DNA of 64,000 nucleotides from Acetobacter garciniae (GTDB lineage: Bacteria > Pseudomonadota > Alphaproteobacteria > Acetobacterales > Acetobacteraceae): NCBI RefSeq assembly GCF_017377735.1, contig NZ_JAFVMH010000002.1, forward strand, positions 62,001-126,000, given 5' to 3'. Position numbers and translations under genes: made by a program. The notes below the pieces were generated by a model. That model saw nothing but the letters and a program-made list of their open reading frames with translations, did not search any database and was not told where the DNA came from. This document shows, in pieces, positions 38,631 to 46,474 of the stretch; position 1 is the first letter of the stretch, and the number at the start of each line of letters is the position of its first letter.

Positions 38631-39908
38631 ATGCCTGACCCTTCCCCCAGTTCCACCCATGGGCCGTCCCCTGGGTCTTTTCCCGCCTCATCCTCCCTTC
38701 TGGCACAACCCGGCCTTGTCGCCGCCCTGGCAGCGCGCGCCTTGTCCGCTTTTGCGACACAGGTGCTGGCCGTGGCCGTCGGCTGGCAGATCTATGCGCT
38801 GACCCATAGCACTGCCGCGCTGGGCTTTGTGGGGCTGGCGCAGTTCCTGCCCATGGTGGCGTTTATCTTCCCCGCAGGGCATGCGGCCGACCGGCATAAT
38901 CGCCGCCGCATTGTCGTGACCTGCCAGGCGGTGGAAGCGCTGGCCACCGCCGTTGTCGCCTATGCGGCCTTTACCGGGCGGCTGACCCCGCACATGATCT
39001 ACGGGCTGGTCATGCTGTTCGGCACCTGCAAGGCGTTTGAAATGCCCGCGCAGCAGACGTTCCTGCCATCGCTGGTGCCGCCCGCCCTCTTTCCGCGTGC
39101 GTCAGCCCTGTCATCGTCCCTGTTCCAGGCGGCCAGCATTGCGGGGCCCTCGGTCGGGGGGCTGTTATACGGGCTGGGTGCGGATACGTGCTACACGCTG
39201 TGCGCGGCAGGCTTTGCGATTGCGATGGTCGCCACCTGGTCCATGAAACTGGCGGCCCCCACCCGCCCGCGCCAGCCCGCAAGCCTGGCCGCCGTGTTCG
39301 GGGGCATTGCCTTCCTGCGGCGCAAGCCCACCATTCTGGGTGCGATCTCGCTCGACCTGTTCGCGGTCCTGCTGGGTGGGGCCACCGCCATGCTGCCGGT
39401 TTTCGCCACCGATATCCTGCATGCGGGGCCCTTTGCACTTGGCCTGCTGCGCGCAGCCCCCGCCATTGGCGCGCTGGGGGTGGCCGCCATCCTGGCCCGC
39501 CACCCGATGGAACGCCATACCGGGTTGTGGATGTTCGCCGCCGTAGCCGTGTTCGGGGTGGCGACGATCCTGTTCGGGCTTTCGCGCTCCATCAGCACCT
39601 CGGTGGTCATGCTGATCATTCTGGGCGGGGCGGACGTTATCAGCATGATGGTCCGTGGCGCGCTGGTGCAGCTTGGCACGCCCGATGACATGCGCGGCCG
39701 GGTTTCGGCCGTGAACATGCTGTTTATCGGTTCGTCCAACCAGCTTGGCGAATTCGAAAGCGGGATGCTCGCAGCCCTTGTGGGGCCGGTGCCTGCCGTG
39801 GTCCTTGGCGGCGTGGGCACGCTGGTCATTACGGGGCTGTGGATGGCCATGGTCCCCGGCCTGCGCAAGCTGGACAGGCTGGACACCATAATGCCCGACA
39901 CCGTCTAG
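38631..39908 (+). CDS. MFS transporter (DHA3/EntS-like exporter)
   Basis: 425-residue inner-membrane transporter with about 12 hydrophobic helices. N-terminal half: ALSAFATQVLAVAVGWQIYALTHS, FVGLAQFLPMVAFIFPAGHAADRHNRRRI (MFS loop 2-3 motif variant), FLPSLVPPALFPRASALSSS. C-terminal half contains LGGADVISMMVRGALVQLGTPDDMRGRVSAVNMLFIGSSNQLGEFESGMLA, typical of the EntS-like DHA3 group that exports siderophores and drugs. Substrate unknown. ATG 38631 lacks an evident ribosome site; 38484 would add residues absent from relatives. Confidence 0.85.
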   Translation: MPDPSPSSTHGPSPGSFPASSSLLAQPGLVAALAARALSAFATQVLAVAVGWQIYALTHSTAALGFVGLAQFLPMVAFIFPAGHAADRHNRRRIVVTCQAVEALATAVVAYAAFTGRLTPHMIYGLVMLFGTCKAFEMPAQQTFLPSLVPPALFPRASALSSSLFQAASIAGPSVGGLLYGLGADTCYTLCAAGFAIAMVATWSMKLAAPTRPRQPASLAAVFGGIAFLRRKPTILGAISLDLFAVLLGGATAMLPVFATDILHAGPFALGLLRAAPAIGALGVAAILARHPMERHTGLWMFAAVAVFGVATILFGLSRSISTSVVMLIILGGADVISMMVRGALVQLGTPDDMRGRVSAVNMLFIGSSNQLGEFESGMLAALVGPVPAVVLGGVGTLVITGLWMAMVPGLRKLDRLDTIMPDTV

Positions 39909-40066
39909 GCAGCGGGCAGCAGGGGCCAAAGACCCCAACCCTGCCAGGCCCGCCAACAGGCCCCCAAAAGCGGACCGCCCAAGCCCGACGCATGAGCCCT
40001 GCCACCTATGCGCAGGACTGAATCCTCCGCACCGCAGGGGCCCGCAAAGGCGGGGTGCGGGGGGAT

Positions 40067-40100
40067 AAAAAAAACCGTGCCGGTTTGCACCGGCACGGTT
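40067..40100 (-). terminator. Rho-independent terminator of the HU gene
   Basis: Perfect 12-bp stem AACCGTGCCGGT (40073-40084) / ACCGGCACGGTT (40089-40100) with a TTGC loop; the A run at 40067-40074 is a T run on the minus strand. It lies 47 bp beyond the HU stop. Confidence 0.9.
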
Positions 40101-40146
40101 CTGGTTCTTGAAATGTCCGCCTTAAAAAGGAAAAGGGGGGATCAGA

Positions 40147-40416
40147 TCAAACCGCTTTTTTCAGGTTCGGGCTTGCCTTGAAGCGAACGGTCTTGCCCGC
40201 CTTGACCTTGACCGGCTCACCCGTGCGGGGGTTCAGCGCCTTGCGGGCCTTGGTCTTGCGGACAGTAAAGGTGCCGAAAGAGGGCAGGGTAAAGCCGCCT
40301 TCGCGCTTCAGTTCCTGCACGATGGCGTCGATAAGATCGTTCGCTGCCTGATTAGCGGCCACACCAGTGCAGTTGATGGAATCCTGGATCACTGCTGCAA
40401 TAAAGGCCTTGCTCAT
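40147..40416 (-). CDS. HU-family nucleoid DNA-binding protein
   Basis: 89-residue histone-like protein. The family core is present: GGFTLPSFGTFTVRKTKARKALNPRTGEPVKV (including the beta-arm with the RxxRxxxNPxTGE consensus) and a basic end FKASPNLKKAV. The N-terminal helix with SINCTGVAANQAANDLID departs from the usual TKxDLIxAVA pattern, so it may be a paralogue of the main HU. Its own upstream region 40417-40571 is A/T-rich and divergent from the RgpF-like gene. Confidence 0.9.
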   Translation of the reverse strand: MSKAFIAAVIQDSINCTGVAANQAANDLIDAIVQELKREGGFTLPSFGTFTVRKTKARKALNPRTGEPVKVKAGKTVRFKASPNLKKAV

Positions 40417-40580
40417 TGAGTTTCTGGCTCCCCTCAGACAGAATTAAGGTCAAAATAATAATTTGGCTACCACGCCTGTGCTTTAAGGGCTTTTAGTCAC
40501 ATTTCGATAAAAAACCAACTTAAAAAACGCTTCTGTTTTCGATTCCTTGCGGTAACAACAGCAGAAAGGGAATGTGTAGC

Positions 40581-41501
40581 ATGATAGACACAGTTGTCCC
40601 CCCCTCTGCCACCTGCCTGTTTGCCGCCCATGCCCCCCAGGGAAACCTTCCCCCCGCGACGCGGTTCTACCTTGAGAACATCGTCAGATGCGGGTTCGTG
40701 ACCCACGTTATTTTATCCGGGGCGAACAATATTGAAGAAGATACCGTTTTATTTTTGGATCGAAACAAGATAACCGCCTGGATACGCCCCAATGGCGGGC
40801 TTGACTTTGGCGCGTGGCAGTTTTTGCTTCACAGAGGGGTGATCGCACACGCCCCTTATGTCCTGCTGGCCAATGACAGCGTGTATGGCCCGTTCCACCC
40901 GCTGGACCGGTTCATGCACCGCGCGGCCGCCCTGCGTTACCCCGCCTGGGGCATGGTGGCATCCCGCGCGGGGGGGCCGCATCTGCAATCGTGGTTTGTG
41001 GGCCTGTCGCGCGCGGTCATGCAATCGGCCCCGGTGCAGCGTGTTTTCTCCCACCCCTTTGCCGACATGACGCGTGAGGAGATTATCCGCCACGGGGAAC
41101 TGGGGCTGTCCGCCGCGATCCGGGAGGCAGGCTTTCCCCTGCATGCGGCCTGGAGCGACCTTGATACGCCCCGCCCCCTTGTGCCCCCCACCAACCCGAT
41201 GCATGCGCGCTGGCGTTCCCTGATGGCATCAGGCCAGGTTCCGTTCATCAAGCGTGAACTGCTGAACCACAACCCGTTCGCCCTGCCCGGCGTGCGGGAT
41301 TGGGCGGCCAGCCTGCCACCGGGTGCCATTTTCGACCCACGCTGGGTGATGGCACAACCCCGCGCAACCCGCCCTTGCGCAATGCGGGACAATTCTGCGA
41401 ACCGGCCACAGCCCAATGCGACGGCCCGTACATTGTACAGACTGGTCAACGCTGCGGACACCCTGGCCCATAAACTGCGCGGCGCGGGGCCCGCGGCCTG
41501 A
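40581..41501 (+). CDS. RgpF-like (rhamnan synthesis F family) glycan protein
   Basis: 306-residue protein resembling the rhamnan-synthesis-F family that elongates surface polysaccharides. Supporting stretches: RPNGGLDFGAWQFLLHRG (family N..G.DFGAW), YVLLANDSVYGPFHPL (LNDS.YGP motif), PHLQSWFVGLSRAVM, and near the end GQVPFIKRELLNHNPF. No membrane segment, so cytosolic. A start at 40572 is possible, but there the AAGGG is too close; 40581 gives an 11-base spacing. Opens the accessory glycan island; convergent with the following glycosyltransferase, with repeat copy C between. Confidence 0.7.
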   Translation: MIDTVVPPSATCLFAAHAPQGNLPPATRFYLENIVRCGFVTHVILSGANNIEEDTVLFLDRNKITAWIRPNGGLDFGAWQFLLHRGVIAHAPYVLLANDSVYGPFHPLDRFMHRAAALRYPAWGMVASRAGGPHLQSWFVGLSRAVMQSAPVQRVFSHPFADMTREEIIRHGELGLSAAIREAGFPLHAAWSDLDTPRPLVPPTNPMHARWRSLMASGQVPFIKRELLNHNPFALPGVRDWAASLPPGAIFDPRWVMAQPRATRPCAMRDNSANRPQPNATARTLYRLVNAADTLAHKLRGAGPAA

Positions 41502-41617
41502 TCGTCAGACCATCCCGTATCGAACACGGTCCTGCTGCCTGGCGGTTGCGTTTCCACAGCAGGGCCCGGTCAGAGAGGGGTTCGAAAGCCTGCCCACGAC
41601 ATAGTGGGGCGATATGC

Positions 41618-41697
41618 AAAGGTTTTCGGGTGTCGCCTTTTTTCATAAAGGTGACGGTCTTTGAAGCTTTTTGGAAAAAGCTTCACCAAAAACTTTT
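41618..41697 (-). repeat. Dispersed palindromic repeat, copy C
   Basis: Reverse-sense copy: GGTTTTCGGGTGTCGCC, hairpin CCTTTTTTcatAAAGG, then GAAGCTTTTTggAAAAAGCTTC and CACCAAAAACTTTT. It separates convergent genes; the glycosyltransferase stop is at 41706-41708, nine bases from the repeat edge. Confidence 0.85.
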
Positions 41698-41705
41698 GTC
41701 TTTTT

Positions 41706-44576
41706 TCAATATCTTGCTGGATGCATTTCCCCCGTGCGGGAAGGAGGCGCATTCTGGCCGGCAGCCGGATCATGGGCCTTGCCCGCGGCTTCACGCAGCC
41801 ACTGGCCGAGTTCGGCGGATTGCCGGGCAAAGGTACTCAGCCGCGCGCGATCGGGGTTAGCGGCATAAGCGCGAACGGTCGGGGATGCGAGTATGCTTTC
41901 CACCGCGCAGCGCAGGGTCTCTGCCCTACCATCAAGGGCGATCAGCGTGCCGTTCACCCCGTCGGTCACATCCTCCGCCTGGCCGCCGGCTCGGGTAGTG
42001 ACAACCCAGACATTGCGCGCCAGGGCTTCACGCACGCTCAGCCCGTAGCTTTCATGGCATTGGGATGGGCAGAGCAGCACGTCGAGTCCATCATAAAAAT
42101 CATCCATGCCCGCTTGCGTATAGGCGGGCACGACCTCAACCCGGCCGCGCACCCGCCAGGCCTGCGCATGCAGCGAACGCAGGCCAAGATTAAGCGTGTT
42201 GTCGACCAGCACCAGTTCCCAGTCGTCACGCGCCAGGCTTTCGAACGCGCGCCGCAGCAGGGTGTAGCCCTTCACGTTATCGGCCCCGCCCACATAGCCG
42301 AACCGCAACATACGCTGCGCAGGGCGCGGCGAACGCGGGCGGGCGGGCCAGGCAAACCCGTTGCGGTTCACCCTTATGCGCGCGGGCGGGATGCCGTTGG
42401 CCACGTACAGGGCCCGGTGGCTCTCGCTGGGTGCAAGCAGCAGGGCAGCCTGTTGCAGGGCGGCGTGCATCAGGTCCTGGCGTGCTTGCAGGTAACGCGC
42501 CTGAGGCAGGCAAATCTGGCACAGCCGCAGGTCTATGGGAGCCTGCGAACACACACGGCCGTCGCCCTGCACCATGAACTGGCGCGCGCACAGCCACCAA
42601 GCGTCATGCAGGGTTATGGCGTAGGGAATGGCTTTTTCCATGCACACGCGCACGCAACCGAGCCCCAGCCCCTGCATGGCATGAAAATGCACGATATCGG
42701 GACGTGTGGCCTCTACCCAGCGGGTGAACTCCTGGGCCACTTCCGCATTATCGATGGCGGCTATGGGATCGGCACCGGGGGCTATGCTGACCGCCAGCGT
42801 ATCCAGCCCATGGGCGACATACCGCACCGCGGCACCACCCCGGCCCGGCAGGTCGGGGCGGGAGGTAAAGACGCTTACCCATGTATGGGGCTGGCGCGAG
42901 AGGTGCCGGGCGGTTTCCTCTGCCACCACGGTCGCCCCGCCGAAGGATTGCGGCGCGTAATAAAGATTGGCGCAAAGCACGCGCAGGCCCTGCGGGTTGG
43001 GGCCGGGGGGCGGAATGCGGCCAAAAACCGGTTCGACCTGCGTGCGGGTGATGGCATCGGGACTGAAGCGGGCCAGCACGTCGCGCCGGGCCTGCTGGCC
43101 GAGTTGCCGCCGCAGGGGTGCATCCGCCGCGAGCCTCAGCAGCGCGTGGCACCAGTCCTGTTCGGTCTCGGCCAGCAATCCGTTTTCTCCCGGCCGGATA
43201 ACGGCATGGAACGCATCGCGCCCCGAACAGATGCTGGGCACCGCCAGAATACCGGCTTCAAGGAATTTGATCGCACTTTTCGCATCGTTAAAGACTGTGG
43301 GTTCCAGCGGGGCGATGCTGATATCGGCCTGGGCCAGCAGGCCCATATACCCCGCGAAATCCAGCCCCGGCCTGTGCTGCACGCGCGCGCCAAGGGCCTG
43401 GAACGACTCGGGTATGCTCAACTCGCCTATAATATGCAGGCTCAGGCGCGGTTCGGCCTGCATGGCGGCCAGAATGCCCGGTGCCGCGTGGCGGAAATCC
43501 GCGTCATGCGTGTTGGTGCCGGAGCCATAGACAATGCGGATTTCCCCGCCATGGCCGGGCCGGGCGGGGGGTGCGGCCAGAATCTGTGCTGCGAGGGCGA
43601 GGGTCTGCCGGTCCAGCGCGTTTTCGATGACCGCGACATGCGCCATGCCGGCGCGGCGCATGGCCCGTGCCAGCGCGCGGGTGGAGGCTATGCCGCCGTT
43701 GCAGGCCAGCAGGCAGGACCGGAACAGACGCACGCCAAACAGAAGCTGCGCCCGGTCCTTGCTGCCCAACGTGTCGAGGTTCCCGTTCGCACGGTAATCG
43801 GATGCGGAAAAAATAAGGTCGTCTACTTCCCACCAGGGGGAAAGGCCCAGCCGCCGGGCTTCCGCCAGCAGGGTTTCAACCGCCGGAAAAGCGGGGACAC
43901 GGTAGAAAATCACCCCCGTGCCGACCTGCATGGCGGACAGGGCCTGTTCGGTGTGCCGCCAGTCAACAACCTCCACCTGCCAGCCAAGGGCGCGAAGCTG
44001 CTCCTCCTTTTGCCAGACACGATATTTCGCACATTGGCGCAGGGATAATTCGGCAATCAGCACCATGCGCGGGGCCAGTTCCGACATCCGCGCGGGCGGC
44101 AGGGGGGCCAGATAGAGCGTTCGCATGGCACTGGCATGGTCCTGGGCGGTATGGCGCGTCGGCCCCTGTTGGCCGGAAGGACCTGAACGACCTGCATGCC
44201 CCAGCCTGCCCCCGCTGGATGCACATGCCCGGTCCCACACCAGGCCCAGGCGGTGCGATAGCCGAAAGCCGATGCCACCCGGCCCTTCGACACGGTAAAT
44301 CTCGTTTATTTTCCTTAAAACATGCCAGATACGATGTGCTGCTGCTTTTGGCCCGGCGCGGACCATGGACCTGAAGCCGCGCGGGCCGGGGCCCATTGTC
44401 GCTGCGTACCGGGCCATATCCTGCGCGCGCAGGGCCTGCAACTGCGCGCTGGCCCTGTAGCTGGCAGACAGGGCCGCCTGTTTGCACGCTGTCTTTTCGC
44501 GCTCCACGCCGGAGAGGGGCAATCGTGTTTCCACACCGTGCTCCAACACGCCGCCTCCCTCCCCAAAACAACGCAT
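41706..44576 (-). CDS. Two-module GT4-type glycosyltransferase
   Basis: About 956 residues with two glycosyltransferase modules. Module 1 (about 150-530) begins MRTLYLAPLPPARMSELAPR, contains the acidic signature WWEVDDLIFSASDY, and the sugar-nucleotide region FNDAKSAIKFLEAGILAVPS. Module 2 (about 560-930) is a GT4: NLYYAPQSFGGATVVAEE, DIVHFHAMQGLGLG, GYVGGADNVKGYTLL and PSQCHESYGLSVREALA (EX7E-type). Residues 1-150 are a basic helical region. The frame continues to 44639, but that part lies in repeat copy D, so the start at 44576 (no clear ribosome site) or later is likely. Probably decorates a polysaccharide or the neighbouring beta-roll protein; acceptor unknown. Confidence 0.8.
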   Translation of the reverse strand: MRCFGEGGGVLEHGVETRLPLSGVEREKTACKQAALSASYRASAQLQALRAQDMARYAATMGPGPRGFRSMVRAGPKAAAHRIWHVLRKINEIYRVEGPGGIGFRLSHRLGLVWDRACASSGGRLGHAGRSGPSGQQGPTRHTAQDHASAMRTLYLAPLPPARMSELAPRMVLIAELSLRQCAKYRVWQKEEQLRALGWQVEVVDWRHTEQALSAMQVGTGVIFYRVPAFPAVETLLAEARRLGLSPWWEVDDLIFSASDYRANGNLDTLGSKDRAQLLFGVRLFRSCLLACNGGIASTRALARAMRRAGMAHVAVIENALDRQTLALAAQILAAPPARPGHGGEIRIVYGSGTNTHDADFRHAAPGILAAMQAEPRLSLHIIGELSIPESFQALGARVQHRPGLDFAGYMGLLAQADISIAPLEPTVFNDAKSAIKFLEAGILAVPSICSGRDAFHAVIRPGENGLLAETEQDWCHALLRLAADAPLRRQLGQQARRDVLARFSPDAITRTQVEPVFGRIPPPGPNPQGLRVLCANLYYAPQSFGGATVVAEETARHLSRQPHTWVSVFTSRPDLPGRGGAAVRYVAHGLDTLAVSIAPGADPIAAIDNAEVAQEFTRWVEATRPDIVHFHAMQGLGLGCVRVCMEKAIPYAITLHDAWWLCARQFMVQGDGRVCSQAPIDLRLCQICLPQARYLQARQDLMHAALQQAALLLAPSESHRALYVANGIPPARIRVNRNGFAWPARPRSPRPAQRMLRFGYVGGADNVKGYTLLRRAFESLARDDWELVLVDNTLNLGLRSLHAQAWRVRGRVEVVPAYTQAGMDDFYDGLDVLLCPSQCHESYGLSVREALARNVWVVTTRAGGQAEDVTDGVNGTLIALDGRAETLRCAVESILASPTVRAYAANPDRARLSTFARQSAELGQWLREAAGKAHDPAAGQNAPPSRTGEMHPARY

Positions 44577-44590
44577 CGAAAGAGAACGAT

Positions 44591-44667
44591 AAAAAGTTTC
44601 TGGTGAAGCTTTTTGCCAAAAAGCTTCAAAGACCCTCATCTTTTAAAAAAGGTGACATCCGAAAACT
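44591..44667 (+). repeat. Dispersed palindromic repeat, copy D
   Basis: Forward-sense copy: AAAAAGTTTCTGGTG, hairpin GAAGCTTTTTgccAAAAAGCTTC, then CATCTTTTaaAAAAGGTG and CATCCGAAAAC. It lies between two minus-strand genes, the only copy not between convergent genes, and is inverted relative to copy C on the other side of the glycosyltransferase. Confidence 0.8.
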
Positions 44668-44712
44668 CACATCTGTTTGGCATGCAGGCTTTAAAACGCT
44701 CTCCCGCCACGA

Positions 44713-46110
44713 TCAGAACCCGGTAAAGGACGTACCGTTCAGGGAGGCGACATTGACGAAGGTGATCTTGCTGTTGTCGGACAGGGTGATGGTCGTGTTC
44801 GCCCCGCTATGCACGGCCTTGTCCAGCACATCGGCCTGGAACGAGGCATGGGTGTAGTCGTAATCCACCAGCAGGACCGAATTGCCCGCCGCGGCGCTGA
44901 AATCGGTAATGGTGTAGTCGCCCCCGGCCACATGATCGCGAAAGCCGAAGATATTGGCATCCCCCGCGCCCCCGGTCAGCGTGGCCTCTCCCACACCGGC
45001 GACCAGCGTGTCCGCCCCCGTCCCGCCTATAAAGACCTGCGCGCCCGTGGTGCCCGCATTGTCACCGAACGCATGAATGCCAAATGCAGAAGATGCCCCA
45101 TCCAGCGTCATGTTTCCGGCATTGGCGGCAAACAGGTTATCGGTGGCCGAAGTGGTGGCGTCCGTCATGTCAAGGCTCATATCCAGCCCGTTGGAGCCGA
45201 AAATCGTGGCATGACCCGCCGTCACATGCGTCTGCCCCGTGCCGCCGATAAAGGTCAGGTCCTGCAAAACGGTAATGCTGGCCGCATCCGTATTGGTCGT
45301 TTGCAGGTTGCCATAGGTCGCGGAAATGGTGCTGCCCTGACCGCCCTCCACCGTGCCGTCGGTGCCGGTCATGGTAATGGTATCGGACACGCCGCCCACC
45401 ACGGTGGACGCCCCGCCCACGGTAATTTTCTGGGTACCGCCACTGTCTATGACCAGCGAATTCTCGCCCAGCAGCACGGTGGAACCAGCCCCGCTCAGCG
45501 TTACGGTCTGCACCCCGCCTGATGCGGTAATGGTATCCTGCCCGGCGGAATGGACGAAGTTCACGCCCAGCCCCAGGTCGATCACGTTGCTGCCCAGGCC
45601 CGCGGCAATGGTATTGCTGCCATCCCCGCTCATGACGGTGTCGTTGCCATCCCCCATGGTGATGGACCAGTTGCCCGCCTGGCCTGTGAACTGGTTATTG
45701 CCGGTTCCCGCAAAAAACGTGCCGTCCTGGTTGCCGGCCTGCAGGACAATCCCCCCCGTGGCCCCGCCCAGGACGGTGGTGGTCGCGGTACTGGCTGCGG
45801 CATTGATTGTCACCGCACCGTCCAGCGGCACGCCGGGCGTGGTCCCTGAATCGGAACCGACCGTCAGCCAGCCGACATTGCCGACAACCTTGTAGGACCC
45901 GCTGGTTGTCACAATGCCATAGGCAGGCGTGCTGCCCGGGCCCGACAGCGTGGCCCCAAAGCCCAGTTTCTCGGCGTCGAGCGTGGTGATGACACCCGCG
46001 AGTGTGGTGGAAAGCGTGGTGGCCTGGGTCACCAATGCGGCATTCTGCGCTCCGTCGACCGTAACCTGCACGGTCCCCCCGGACGCCCCTACGACAGTGA
46101 TTATGGACAC
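44713..46110 (-). CDS. Secreted beta-roll (RTX-like) surface protein
   Basis: 465-residue Gly/Thr/Ser/Ala-rich protein, almost without Lys/Arg/Cys, made of short beta-strand repeats. Hemolysin-type patterns are present but scattered: MGDGNDTVMSGDGSNTIAAG, GGTGADTLVAGVGEATLTGGAGD. The C-terminal ~65 residues (YTITDFSAAAGNSVLLVDYD and TITLSDNSKITFVNVASLNG) match the end typical of type I-secreted beta-roll proteins. There is no N-terminal signal peptide, consistent with C-terminal type I secretion. No dedicated ABC/HlyD/TolC genes are in the window. Its start faces an A/T-rich divergent region. Likely an adhesin or biofilm matrix protein; function is inferred. Confidence 0.78.
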   Translation of the reverse strand: MSIITVVGASGGTVQVTVDGAQNAALVTQATTLSTTLAGVITTLDAEKLGFGATLSGPGSTPAYGIVTTSGSYKVVGNVGWLTVGSDSGTTPGVPLDGAVTINAAASTATTTVLGGATGGIVLQAGNQDGTFFAGTGNNQFTGQAGNWSITMGDGNDTVMSGDGSNTIAAGLGSNVIDLGLGVNFVHSAGQDTITASGGVQTVTLSGAGSTVLLGENSLVIDSGGTQKITVGGASTVVGGVSDTITMTGTDGTVEGGQGSTISATYGNLQTTNTDAASITVLQDLTFIGGTGQTHVTAGHATIFGSNGLDMSLDMTDATTSATDNLFAANAGNMTLDGASSAFGIHAFGDNAGTTGAQVFIGGTGADTLVAGVGEATLTGGAGDANIFGFRDHVAGGDYTITDFSAAAGNSVLLVDYDYTHASFQADVLDKAVHSGANTTITLSDNSKITFVNVASLNGTSFTGF

Positions 46111-46474
46111 ATCACGTCTCCGTTCGATTCCTGCCTGCTGACCGGCATGGGCCCAGACATGGTGGGTGTTCTACGGCACGGCGGCCAGACGCCATGGCTG
46201 ATCCATAGGATCGTACAAGTCTTAAAAATCGATAAAACTTTTGTCGTTTTATTTTATGAATATTTTATTGATGCCTGTATTCATCTTAATATGAGGTTAA
46301 TTATTCTGGTTTTGTACAGCTTTCATTAACCTTATCCCCATCCTTGATCCCTACATCATGACCTGCACGCCCTGTCGGGCCCGCTCTTTCCCCCCGGGAG
46401 GGCGGCGGGTCCGCAGGCCGGCACTTGTGACAACCCGGTTTTGCGCCCCGTACCATCAGGCTGGTTCCGTCTTC
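46111..46474. promoter_or_regulatory. A/T-rich divergent region between beta-roll protein and glycosyltransferase
   Basis: Stretch of markedly low GC centred on 46200-46335, the A/T-richest in this part of the window, between divergent accessory genes. It must hold both promoters; T/A-rich boxes are too many to assign. The downstream frame is open from 46358. Confidence 0.5.

Noticed and set aside
38287..38802. 171-codon frame between tRNA-Gln and the MFS gene
   Set aside because: It overlaps the start of the MFS gene in another frame, lacks a ribosome site and matches no family.
41661..44048. 795-codon plus-strand frame opposite the glycosyltransferase
   Set aside because: The opposite strand has clear GT4 motifs; this frame begins inside a repeat and shows nothing recognisable.
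44577..44639. N-terminal extension of the glycosyltransferase to 44639
   Set aside because: Those codons derive from repeat copy D, so they are probably not translated; but without start mapping this stays open.
41618..44667. Composite transposon made by repeat copies C and D
   Set aside because: No transposase and no target duplication could be seen; flanking by the same repeat family may be coincidental, so it is kept only as a hypothesis among the findings.
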